From the NCBI GenBank assembly GCA_003565295.1, contig PXCO01000112.1:1-44834 (forward strand): DNA of 44,834 nt, written 5' to 3'. This stretch comes from Cyclobacteriaceae bacterium. GTDB lineage: Bacteria > Bacteroidota > Bacteroidia > Cytophagales > Cyclobacteriaceae. Of the stretch, positions 8,298-15,814 are shown piece after piece. A program made the translations under genes and the position numbers. How positions within the stretch are numbered: the first letter of the stretch is position 1; each line of letters begins with the position of its first letter. The notes below the pieces were generated by a model. The model ran no database searches. It saw only the letters and a program-made list of their open reading frames with translations, and was not told the origin of the DNA.

Positions 8298-9440
8298 TCA
8301 GGGAATTACCCCAAAATCCCGTAACTCTTCGTCGATTTTCCGGTTCCACTGCTCCTGGGCAGCCCTATTTGTTCCATGGGAGGTTTCCTTATCATATTGC
8401 TCCTGGTACCTGTTCATTTCCCTATAAGCGTCCAAATAAATGGAAGATATGACCCGGTCATAGTTAAAGGGGTGGAGTTTCATTCCTGCTACCTTTCTTT
8501 TCAATCTCTCGGTGATGATCTGAGCGATGTCAAAATGCCTTTGTTCATGGTTCAGGCTGTAATCATTTTTATCCCCCTTTACGTAGGAAGAGCTCTTCAG
8601 CATATAGGTTTTAAAATCCAGGACTACCTCTACCTCGCCATCTTCTATCTTACTGTCCCCTTCATAGGCCAGACTTACGAACACAGAAGCTGAATAATTG
8701 CTGCGAAAGGGTGCCCTTCCCCTAAAATCCGCCCATCTCAATGGTCTTTTTGGATCGTAGAAAACTGTATCGTCCTCATTGTCCACCCTGTAATCCCTCA
8801 TGGTGACCTTCACAGACTTTGCGAGCTTTTCATTCCTTCCAGCCTCCTTCTCAATCCAATCGTGAAAATACTTCAAGGCATTCCCTATGGATCTCCTGAA
8901 TACAGGTTCAATTACAGCTCTTTGTCTCACCGAGCGTTTATAACTCATCCCTCCCTGAAAATCCAACAAATGCACCTGATCATCTCCCCTCTCCAATTCA
9001 AAGGCAAAATCCAGGTGAACTTGTCCTTCTACTACGCCTCTGCTGGCATCCACCAGCTTTTCAATGATCTGGCAGTCTTTTACCTTTATCCAAATCGGTC
9101 GCAAGTTGGTGTCTTTTTTCAGGCTATTAGCCACAAATAGGCTTAAGGCCGCTTCCAAACCACCCTTCAGGTCAACTAATTCAAGCTGGGTACCGCTCGT
9201 AACGGATGGAACCAAAAAGGCTACAGGGTTTTTATTTGACCTGGCATCCACTACTCCCTTAATATAAAATTCCTGGGGTACAAAAGGCAGATCACTGCTT
9301 CTAAGCTCTATGGGTTCAAATGGGTTCTGAGGTTCCGCATTCAACATTATGGGCAATAAAATACATCCCAAAACCATTTGAAGTTTGGCAAGAGGAGTTG
9401 ACCCATAGATGGCTAATAAATATTTTCTTATGAGCTTCAT
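8298..9440 (-). CDS. Exported DUF922-like protein, putative Zn-dependent protease
   Basis: The 380-residue protein has an N-terminal hydrophobic segment (about 18-35, ending LNAEP) that should act as a signal peptide. The C-terminal part has W236ADFRG and, at 297-304, NHEQRHFD. This resembles the HExxH-like metal site of the DUF922 family, which is annotated as a predicted zinc protease. Q300 and R301 fill the middle positions. The first 200 residues match nothing I recognise. It lies 53 bp upstream of the GH78 gene on the same strand and is probably co-transcribed with it. Function is not established; activity would depend on H298, E299 and H302. Confidence 0.65.
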   Translation of the reverse strand: MKLIRKYLLAIYGSTPLAKLQMVLGCILLPIMLNAEPQNPFEPIELRSSDLPFVPQEFYIKGVVDARSNKNPVAFLVPSVTSGTQLELVDLKGGLEAALSLFVANSLKKDTNLRPIWIKVKDCQIIEKLVDASRGVVEGQVHLDFAFELERGDDQVHLLDFQGGMSYKRSVRQRAVIEPVFRRSIGNALKYFHDWIEKEAGRNEKLAKSVKVTMRDYRVDNEDDTVFYDPKRPLRWADFRGRAPFRSNYSASVFVSLAYEGDSKIEDGEVEVVLDFKTYMLKSSSYVKGDKNDYSLNHEQRHFDIAQIITERLKRKVAGMKLHPFNYDRVISSIYLDAYREMNRYQEQYDKETSHGTNRAAQEQWNRKIDEELRDFGVIP

Positions 9441-9608
9441 GTAAGGAATGTATCCCTATGCATATGGAATAACGGCATATACTTAAGCAAACAGCCCATG
9501 GGGGCTAAGGGTTCTGGCCAAGAGCAGAATTGTCCCTAAAAAACCTTAAAAGATAAGCTGATTAATGGGTGCCAGTCTAGGTGGTCATCCTGAGAGGTCT
9601 TGCATTAA

Positions 9609-10703
9609 TTAATTAGGTCCTGATAAGGCTATGCCTGTTTGCCGGGAAATCCGCGCTAAACTTTCAATGACCTTCTGGTTTAGAGGTATCCCAGATTTCA
9701 TCCGCTCTTGATAAGCAATTCGTTCCGGGTCACCAGGGATTAAAACGGGGGTATTGGGGTCAAGACTTGGAGTATTTCTCATTTCCCTGACCCAGTCATC
9801 CATGGATGCTTTAAACGACTGAATATCCCGAAAACCTTCTATATCCCATGCACCAAAGAAATGACCAATTCCTTTACCAACTTGCTCCGAGGCGCTTACT
9901 TGCACATTAATGGCAAAAGGAATCGCAAAAGGGCCCCAATTTGCCCCACTCAATACAGCGGAAAGCACATCTACCATAGTTGCCAAACAATAGCCTTTAT
10001 GTCCACTCCCATCTTTGTCGCTGCCCAAAGGCAGCAGTGCCCCACCATTCATCATTTGCTCTGGTAATAATGTGGTATGCCCATACTTATCGATACACCA
10101 GCCCTGGGGAACCTTTTTATTTTCCCTGTGGGCTATTTCTACCTTGCCATAAGCCACAGTGCTACTGGCCATATCAATCATAACCGGGGGCTCCAGGCTT
10201 GTAGGAAATGCTATGGCTATAGGGTTGGTGCCCAGCTTCTTTTCAATGCCATTAAATGGAGCCACTCCCTTGGTGGTATTTGTCATGGATAGGCCTATCA
10301 TGTCACGGGACAGTGCCATAGCAGGGTAGTACCCTGCGGCGCCATAGTGATTGGTATTAGAAACAGCTATCCAACCGGAACCATGCTCAATGGCCTTATC
10401 CATTGCTATTTCCATGCATTTTGGTCCTACAACCAAACCAAGCCCGTTATCGCCGTCCACGGTTGCCACACTTCCTTTTTCCCTAATAAAACTCAATTTA
10501 GGGTCGGGGTTAATCCTGCCCTCCCGCAGCAGATCGTAATAGGTCTCCAATCTTGCAATGCCATGTGAATCTATACCATGCTCATCACTATAGGCCAATA
10601 CGTCAGCTGCCAACTCAGCATCTGAAGAGGGGACTGCAAAATGCTCGAAAATCTCTCGGGCAAAGTTCCTTAGGGCGTCGGGTTGATATAAAGGTGCATC
10701 CAT
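9609..10703 (-). CDS. Ldh-family (malate/L-lactate/ureidoglycolate-type) NAD(P)-dependent oxidoreductase
   Basis: The 364-residue protein is full length for the LDH2/malate dehydrogenase YlbC-YbiC superfamily, which is unrelated to classical lactate dehydrogenase. SHGIAR (46-51, with H47 and R51) and NTNHYGAAGYY (116-126, with catalytic H119) are the characteristic motifs. Members oxidise 2-hydroxy acids such as malate, L-lactate, sulfolactate or 2,3-diketogulonate-type compounds; the substrate cannot be fixed from sequence. No signal peptide. The upstream DUF1080 gene is cut off by a strong terminator at 10714-10750, so this gene must have its own promoter, which would overlap that terminator region. 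Confidence 0.88.
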   Translation of the reverse strand: MDAPLYQPDALRNFAREIFEHFAVPSSDAELAADVLAYSDEHGIDSHGIARLETYYDLLREGRINPDPKLSFIREKGSVATVDGDNGLGLVVGPKCMEIAMDKAIEHGSGWIAVSNTNHYGAAGYYPAMALSRDMIGLSMTNTTKGVAPFNGIEKKLGTNPIAIAFPTSLEPPVMIDMASSTVAYGKVEIAHRENKKVPQGWCIDKYGHTTLLPEQMMNGGALLPLGSDKDGSGHKGYCLATMVDVLSAVLSGANWGPFAIPFAINVQVSASEQVGKGIGHFFGAWDIEGFRDIQSFKASMDDWVREMRNTPSLDPNTPVLIPGDPERIAYQERMKSGIPLNQKVIESLARISRQTGIALSGPN

Positions 10704-10713
10704 GGTCTATTTC

Positions 10714-10750
10714 AAAAAAAATCCAGTCCATGATATACGAATGGACTGGA
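10714..10750 (-). terminator. Intrinsic terminator after the DUF1080 gene
   Basis: A perfect 10-bp stem (TCCAGTCCAT/ATGGACTGGA, 9-nt loop) is followed on the minus strand by eight T residues (10721-10714). It lies between the DUF1080 stop at 10797 and the Ldh start at 10703, so the two genes are separate transcription units. Confidence 0.88.
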
Positions 10751-10796
10751 AAGTGGTTTAATTGTTGGGTTATGAAAACTTTTTAGGGTTACGCCA

Positions 10797-11429
10797 TCAA
10801 GGAAGCGGTTTGATCTTAATATCCTTATAATAAATCACACTCTCGGGATCATGTGCCTGTAGGGCAATGGTTCCTGAGCTTAATTTTTTCTTGCTGTCCC
10901 CAATATCGCCTCGGTTTTTACTTTCATCAAATTCATTGATTACCTGATCGTTCACTTTAACGGTGATTTTGCCATCCTTGACGATGATATGCTTGGTGTA
11001 CCATTCGTTGTCCGACACATAGGTATCCTTCACATCCTTGAAGCTATATACACTTCCAGTTTTTCTCCAGTCCCCATGGCTTTGGTTTACCTGTATCTCA
11101 TAGCCCACACCAGGCCATCCATCCTCTTCGTATTCAGTGTGAATAAAAATGCCTGAATTAGCCTTTGGTTCTGTCTTGATTTGTGTTTTGAGCTCAAAAT
11201 TTTTAAAATCTGCCTTTTCTACTTTGCCTACATAAAAAAGGTGAGCCCTAGGGCCATCTATTTTTATGGCACCGTCCACAATTTGGAAGGAGGATGGGTT
11301 TTCAGAGGCTTTCCAGCCCTTTAAAGATTTTCCATCAAAAAGGGTATACCACCCATCTTTGTCCTTCTTTTGACCAAAAGCCGCAAAGGCAAACACTAAC
11401 AATAGGTAAACAAGGGAAGTTTTCTTCAT
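10797..11429 (-). CDS. Secreted 3-keto-disaccharide hydrolase-like protein (DUF1080)
   Basis: The protein is 210 residues from the ATG at 11429, which opens a clear signal peptide (MKKTSLVYLL, ending AAFGQ). A frame extends to 11468 but only adds residues ahead of that signal. The jelly-roll starts with GWYTLFDGKSLKGW, the hallmark of DUF1080, and continues with NSGIFIHTEYE, GYEIQV and a final beta-strand set (GTIALQAHDP). DUF1080 proteins include 3-keto-glucoside/disaccharide hydrolases and are common in planctomycetes and Bacteroidota. The enzyme probably acts on an oxidised sugar or glycoside in the periplasm; the substrate is unknown. Confidence 0.88.
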   Translation of the reverse strand: MKKTSLVYLLLVFAFAAFGQKKDKDGWYTLFDGKSLKGWKASENPSSFQIVDGAIKIDGPRAHLFYVGKVEKADFKNFELKTQIKTEPKANSGIFIHTEYEEDGWPGVGYEIQVNQSHGDWRKTGSVYSFKDVKDTYVSDNEWYTKHIIVKDGKITVKVNDQVINEFDESKNRGDIGDSKKKLSSGTIALQAHDPESVIYYKDIKIKPLP

Positions 11430-11465
11430 TTTATGTAAAATTTTTTTGTGTCTGGTAAGATAAAA

Positions 11466-11496
11466 CAAATTAACATTTTATACTGCAAATTTCAAA
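11466..11496 (-). promoter_or_regulatory. Possible promoter of the DUF1080 gene
   Basis: On the minus strand a TTG (11495-11493) is followed after 19 nt by TTAATTTG (11473-11466), one mismatch from the TAnnTTTG -7 box. The box lies about 37 nt upstream of the chosen ATG. The region is AT-rich, so chance matches are easy. Confidence 0.35.
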
Positions 11497-11702
11497 AGAG
11501 GGTTCTATAAACGGTAAATTTATACATAAATGGTGGAGGGACAAATGAAAGTGCTGATGATCATAATTTAGGCATCCAATGTTCGTTTATGGAGCATAGA
11601 AATATAAATTGGGGGATTTTTGAATTTCAAAACCTAAGCGTATTTTAGGGAAATTTTTGAAGTTAATTGCCTAAATAATAAAAACTAAGCTAAATACTTA
11701 AC

Positions 11703-12092
11703 GTGTCTATGAGCCAGGAAGAAAAAAATTCGTATTCGCAAGAAGAGTTAAAGGAGTTTGAGGACTTGATCAATGAGAAGCTTGCAGTAGCCAAGGAGGA
11801 GCTTGCACAGTTAAAGGAATCACTGAGCAAAAGGAATGACAGTGGCACCGACAACACAGCAAGCACTTCTAAGCTTTTGGAAGATGGAGCGGACACATTA
11901 GAAAGAGAGAGTCTTAGTCAGCTTGCCGCCAGGCAACAAAAGTTTATTATCAATCTTGAAAACGCACTGAGAAGGATCAAAAACGGAACTTATGGTGTGT
12001 GTGTGGATACAGGTAAGCTTATTTCTAAGGAGCGACTAAGGGCTGTGCCCCATACCATGCATTCTATAGAGGCAAAATTGGCAAAAAAATAG
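11703..12092 (+). CDS. TraR/DksA-type zinc-finger-fold protein lacking the zinc cysteines
   Basis: The 129-residue protein has a long N-terminal coiled coil (about residues 8-50) and a C-terminal domain reading YGVCVDTGKLI then RLRAVPHTMHSIEAK. Aligned with the C4 finger of DksA/TraR, only the first cysteine remains; the other three are Thr, Ser and Ala. DksA-like proteins bind the RNA polymerase secondary channel. To my knowledge such cysteine-poor versions are common in Bacteroidota, so this is likely a normal lineage variant. The start is GTG at 11703 or ATG at 11709. The stop is six bases before the scpB start, in the same frame, so the two are coupled. Confidence 0.82.
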   Translation: MSMSQEEKNSYSQEELKEFEDLINEKLAVAKEELAQLKESLSKRNDSGTDNTASTSKLLEDGADTLERESLSQLAARQQKFIINLENALRRIKNGTYGVCVDTGKLISKERLRAVPHTMHSIEAKLAKK

Positions 12093-12095
12093 GTT

Positions 12096-12656
12096 TTGGA
12101 TTTCTTACACAAGCACATAGAGGCGCTGATCTTCTGTGCAGAAGGCCCTATCGCCTTGGAGGAAATGCAAAAATGCCTCACCGAAATGTTCGAATCGGAG
12201 GTTCCGGATGATCATATTTCCGAGGCCATAACCTCCTTAAGGGAGAAGTATGCCTCGGATGATTTTTCATTTTCCCTGGAAAAAAGTGGGGGCGGATATC
12301 AGTTTCTTACCAAGCCAGCCTACCAGAGCAGCATTGGCATTTTGCTCAAACACCGTTCACAAAAAAGGCTCTCCACGGCGCAATTGGAGACTTTATCCAT
12401 CATTGCCTATAAACAACCCATTACCAAATCTGAAATTGAACAAATCAGAGGGGTCAATTGCGATTATTCCGTTCAAAAATTACTGGAAAAGGAATTAGTA
12501 ACCATTAAGGGTAAATCAGAGGGATTAGGAAGACCTTTGCTCTACGGCACCAGTGATAAGTTCATGGATTACTTTGGCATTAACGATATCAAGGAGCTAC
12601 CTCAACCTAAGGATTTCAGTAGTGAGGAGAATGAGATTGGCGAAAAGAAGGAGTAG
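12096..12656 (+). CDS. scpB: Segregation and condensation protein B
   Basis: The 186-residue protein matches ScpB: two winged-helix domains, with IEALIFCAEGPI near the start and LSTAQLETLSIIAYKQPITKSEIEQIRG split over the middle. ScpB binds the kleisin ScpA in the SMC complex that compacts and separates chromosomes. It must start at TTG 12096, because the dksA-like stop TAG at 12090 is in the same frame, leaving no room for another start upstream. The C-terminal tail is acidic (EENEIGEKKE). It is encoded between a DksA-like gene and rluB; linkage of scpB with rluB-type genes is common in bacteria. Confidence 0.93.
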   Translation: MDFLHKHIEALIFCAEGPIALEEMQKCLTEMFESEVPDDHISEAITSLREKYASDDFSFSLEKSGGGYQFLTKPAYQSSIGILLKHRSQKRLSTAQLETLSIIAYKQPITKSEIEQIRGVNCDYSVQKLLEKELVTIKGKSEGLGRPLLYGTSDKFMDYFGINDIKELPQPKDFSSEENEIGEKKE

Positions 12657-12715
12657 AAACTTCATTATTTTTGGCTTTTATTTTACCTATCGCACTATAT
12701 TCGAGAGATTTACAC

Positions 12716-12723
12716 TACCTTTG
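12716..12723 (+). promoter_or_regulatory. Possible -7 box ahead of the pseudouridine synthase gene
   Basis: TACCTTTG matches TAnnTTTG exactly and lies about 53 nt before the preferred ATG at 12776, but no TTG occurs at the right distance upstream. Confidence 0.35.
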
Positions 12724-12775
12724 CCGCCCAAATGAGCTACTTATACTTAATACAGCAGAGATGCTGCAATACATT

Positions 12776-13786
12776 ATGAAAAGAGAAAATAAAGACTTTA
12801 AGAGCAAGAAAAACCAAAGGTTCTCTAAGGAATCAGCAAAAAGAAAACCATCCGCCGAGAAAAAGGAAGAAAAGTCCAAAAAAATATACCTGGGCAGGGA
12901 CAAAAATCAAAACCCAGTATATGAATATGTGGAAGAGGCTCCCAAACGTTCTAAACCCAACAAGAGCAAGCCTTATTCTCCTATCAAAAAAGGGTATGAC
13001 AAGTTTAAAAGTGCAGAAAAACCCGCCTATCAGGAGGTGTTAAAAGAACAAAGAAAAAATCAGCCAGACGATGAAATTAGGCTGAATAAATACATTGCCA
13101 ACTCAGGTGTGTGTTCAAGAAGGGAGGCCGACGACCTAATAGCAAAAGGAGAAATCACCGTAAATGGAGAAGTAATCACCGAACTTGGTCATAAGGTAAA
13201 GCGAAAAGACCGTGTTTTGTATAAAAACAAGGTAATTAATCCAGAGAAGCCAGTTTATTTGCTACTGAACAAACCTAAGGATTATATCACCACTACGGAT
13301 GATCCCTTTGAAAGAAGGACTGTGATGCAACTCATAGACGGTGCCTGTGAAGAAAGGATTTTCCCCGTAGGCCGTTTGGATAGGAATACCACCGGGTTAT
13401 TACTTTTCACAAATGATGGCGAACTCGCCGAAAATTTGTCCCATCCCAGCAACAGAATAAAGAAAATCTACCAAGTAACCCTGGACAAACCTTTGGCGAA
13501 TAATGACCTTGAGGTAATCTTAGAGGGAGTGCAGTTGGAAGATGGACTTGCTGAGGTAGATGATCTTCAAATCCTTTCCAAAGACCGTACGATACTGGGT
13601 TTAGAAATTCATTCCGGAAAAAATCGAATTGTCAGAAGAATTTTTGCGGCCTTTGATTATGAGGTGGTTACACTTGACAGGGTAATGTATGCGGGCCTTA
13701 CCAAAAAGGACATCCCAAGAGGTCGATATAGGTTTCTCACCATCCCCGAGGTGATTAATTTAAAGCACCTAAAGCGAAGAAATTAA
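12776..13786 (+). CDS. rluB: RluB/RsuA-family 23S rRNA pseudouridine synthase with long basic N-terminus
   Basis: The protein is 336 residues from ATG 12776. The first roughly 100 residues are a Lys/Arg/Glu-rich, low-complexity extension. Then follows an S4 RNA-binding domain (IRLNKYIANSGVCSRREAD) and the catalytic domain with GRLDRNTTGLLLFTNDG, where the Asp is the nucleophile, and later GKNRIVRRIF. RluB makes a pseudouridine in helix 89 of 23S rRNA; RluE or RluF specificity cannot be excluded. A frame runs back to 12671, but those residues are hydrophobic and unlike the family. A terminator follows directly. Confidence 0.88.
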   Translation: MKRENKDFKSKKNQRFSKESAKRKPSAEKKEEKSKKIYLGRDKNQNPVYEYVEEAPKRSKPNKSKPYSPIKKGYDKFKSAEKPAYQEVLKEQRKNQPDDEIRLNKYIANSGVCSRREADDLIAKGEITVNGEVITELGHKVKRKDRVLYKNKVINPEKPVYLLLNKPKDYITTTDDPFERRTVMQLIDGACEERIFPVGRLDRNTTGLLLFTNDGELAENLSHPSNRIKKIYQVTLDKPLANNDLEVILEGVQLEDGLAEVDDLQILSKDRTILGLEIHSGKNRIVRRIFAAFDYEVVTLDRVMYAGLTKKDIPRGRYRFLTIPEVINLKHLKRRN

Positions 13787-13795
13787 TTTCAAATG

Positions 13796-13827
13796 CCCCA
13801 TCTCTTATGTTCAGATGGGGTTTTTTT
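13796..13827 (+). terminator. Intrinsic terminator after rluB
   Basis: CCCCATCT (13796-13803) pairs with AGATGGGG (13813-13820) and is followed by seven T residues. It works for the plus strand only and ends the dksA-scpB-rluB unit. Confidence 0.88.
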
Positions 13828-13832
13828 ATGAT

Positions 13833-14297
13833 TCATAAAAAATGATATAAGAATATCAGGGAAGCAGCCAGTGCAGGCTTCTTCTGCCCTCGGATTTCTA
13901 TCTTCACCTTCATTTCGGTTTTTATGGTCCCTCTGAGGTCGCTGATGTTGGCAAGGGTGGCCCTCATGCATATTTCATCATTTACTTTTACCGGGCTGGT
14001 GTACCGCAAGTTTTCAATGCCATAATTTACCATCATTTTTAGGTTATTTACCTGTACAATTTGATTCCAGAGGTAAGGAACCAAAGATAAGGTCAGATAT
14101 CCGTGGGCAATAGTGCTCCCAAACTCCCCTTCTTTAGCAGCTCTATTGGGATCAGTGTGGATCCATTGATGATCCAATGTGGCATCTGCAAATAGGTTGA
14201 TCTGTTCTTGGGTAATTTTATGGAAGGCTGAAACACCGAGTTCCTTGCCAATGTACTGCTGAAAATCTTCGAAACTATTGATTACAAGTTTATTCAT
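13833..14297 (-). CDS. MaoC-family (R)-specific hydratase
   Basis: The 154-residue protein has a single hot-dog fold with the hydratase-2 motif FADATLDHQWIHTDP (about residues 36-50), including the catalytic Asp and His, followed by GSTIAHGYLTLSL. Such proteins hydrate enoyl-CoA or enoyl-ACP to (R)-3-hydroxyacyl thioesters in fatty-acid or polyester metabolism. It lies 99 bp downstream of the metallo-beta-lactamase-fold gene on the same strand. Confidence 0.9.
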   Translation of the reverse strand: MNKLVINSFEDFQQYIGKELGVSAFHKITQEQINLFADATLDHQWIHTDPNRAAKEGEFGSTIAHGYLTLSLVPYLWNQIVQVNNLKMMVNYGIENLRYTSPVKVNDEICMRATLANISDLRGTIKTEMKVKIEIRGQKKPALAASLIFLYHFL

Positions 14298-14396
14298 TGG
14301 AAAAGTTTAGTTTTTGGTGGCATGAAATTATCAAAAAATGGCGGTTTAGAAAATTATCCCATAACTTTTAAGGAAACCGGCACTTGAAATCTATCA

Positions 14397-15473
14397 TCAA
14401 AGAAAGTCCTTGCCAATGACGGGAAAGATCAGTTCACCATTCAATTCGTTCTGATGCTGTAATAATAGGTTCAAGGGCTCTAATAGGGGCTCATCAGATA
14501 AGTCGAAGGTACCAAAATGCATGGGGAAAAATGACCTTCCTCCCATACGGTTAAAGGCATGAATGGCATCCCTTGGGCTTATGTGTGACTGCTCCATAAA
14601 CCATTCTGGCCTGAAAGCACCTACCCCCATAATGGCGATGTCTGGAGGTCCCATCACCTCTGCAATCTCATCGAAATGCACACCATCCCCACTATCCCCC
14701 ATAAAATAAATGTTATTATCGGGTGTTTTAAAATAAAACCCTCCCCAAAGCCGCTTATTAGTATCGCTAAGCCATCGCCTTGTCCAATGTCTGCTAGGCA
14801 CATACGTGATTTCCATTCCCGGGGCATCAATCTGATATTGTTGAAACCAGCCGGCTTCCTGGATTTCATTTCCATTCACCCAGCCCCTGAGCAGGCCTTT
14901 CATTTCCAAACCTGTCAAAAATTTGGCGCCCGGGTACCGCTCTGCCAGAGCGGAGATACTGGATTTGTCACAATGGTCCCTGTGGTTATGAGAAATTAAT
15001 ATAAAATCCACTTTGGGGAAATCCTCCAATGCCAAGGGGAGAGCAGTTTTTCTCTTTAAAAATACATTGTCCATCAAAATCGGATCAATGAGGTATACCA
15101 CTCCCTGAATACGAAAAAGAAAGGAAGCATGACCCAACCAAATCATAAAATCTTCCCCGGAATCCACCTTTTCTTTGGAATTCACCACCTCAAGGAGCCG
15201 TGAATCTTTTTCTTTTTCTTCCGCATAAGGGTTTTCGCTGGTTTTCCATTTCAGCAAATCCCAAAAGCTGGAGTCAAAGGGTTTGTAAAGGTTTTTAAAA
15301 GTACCATCATTCAATTTAGGGGTTCCCTTCCAGGCCAGCCCTTTGTGTACTGTGGCAAGTGATTCATTGCTCACGTACCTTATCTTATGGCTGTTGCCAT
15401 CATTGTTATAAACCCAAACCATCCCGAAGAGTAAAGGAATAAAAAGTGCCACGATCAATATTTTGGGTTTCAT
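14397..15473 (-). CDS. Membrane-anchored MBL-fold metallohydrolase (NAPE-PLD/UlaG-like)
   Basis: The 358-residue protein opens with a hydrophobic anchor or signal (residues 4-21). The metallo-beta-lactamase fold begins near residue 108 (IWLGHASFLF) and carries HNHRDH at 162-167, GDSGD, and a C-terminal MHFGTFDLSDEP. This layout (WLGHAS, SHNHRDHCD, MGDSG) is typical of the N-acyl-phosphatidylethanolamine phospholipase D-like branch. A lipid or phosphodiester substrate at the membrane is plausible but not proven. The acyl-carrier-like gene lies 13 bp upstream on the same strand, so they are co-transcribed. Confidence 0.87.
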   Translation of the reverse strand: MKPKILIVALFIPLLFGMVWVYNNDGNSHKIRYVSNESLATVHKGLAWKGTPKLNDGTFKNLYKPFDSSFWDLLKWKTSENPYAEEKEKDSRLLEVVNSKEKVDSGEDFMIWLGHASFLFRIQGVVYLIDPILMDNVFLKRKTALPLALEDFPKVDFILISHNHRDHCDKSSISALAERYPGAKFLTGLEMKGLLRGWVNGNEIQEAGWFQQYQIDAPGMEITYVPSRHWTRRWLSDTNKRLWGGFYFKTPDNNIYFMGDSGDGVHFDEIAEVMGPPDIAIMGVGAFRPEWFMEQSHISPRDAIHAFNRMGGRSFFPMHFGTFDLSDEPLLEPLNLLLQHQNELNGELIFPVIGKDFL

Positions 15474-15486
15474 ACCGTCAATTATC

Positions 15487-15723
15487 CTATGATGCTTTTA
15501 ATAGGCTGTTGATCAGTTCAGAAGGGGTCTGTATTTTGGCCACTTTATCATCCTCAAGTTCCTTTTTCAGCTCATATTCCAACTCAAAAATTAAGCCTGA
15601 AACAAAAATTTTGTCCATTCTGAGATCCCTGTAAAAATTTGCGGCTTTTTTCTTGCCGGTAAGTGCTATGCCGTATGACCTAAAAACCTGTATAGTTTTG
15701 CGCAATGCAGTTATGTTATTCAT
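15487..15723 (-). CDS. Small acyl-carrier-like protein without the phosphopantetheine serine (putative)
   Basis: The 78-residue protein aligns by eye with acyl carrier proteins. NFYRDLRMDKIF corresponds to the ACP segment around the conserved Asp-Ser-Leu, and then FELEYELKKELEDD and KIQTPSELINSLL correspond to helices II and III. At the position of the phosphopantetheine-bearing serine there is Lys38 (D37-K38-I39). If the alignment is right the protein cannot carry the cofactor at the usual site; Ser42 is nearby but out of register. It is encoded 13 bp ahead of the MBL hydrolase gene. The gene itself is plausible (ATG start, close spacing, no overlap); the family call is an inference from motif pattern only. 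Confidence 0.55.
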   Translation of the reverse strand: MNNITALRKTIQVFRSYGIALTGKKKAANFYRDLRMDKIFVSGLIFELEYELKKELEDDKVAKIQTPSELINSLLKAS

Positions 15724-15814
15724 GATGGCTTTGATGGTTTAACTATTCCCTTGACGAAATAAAAAGTGGTTTTGTTGTGGGGCATCCTGAAAAATAATGG
15801 AAATAATAAAGGTT

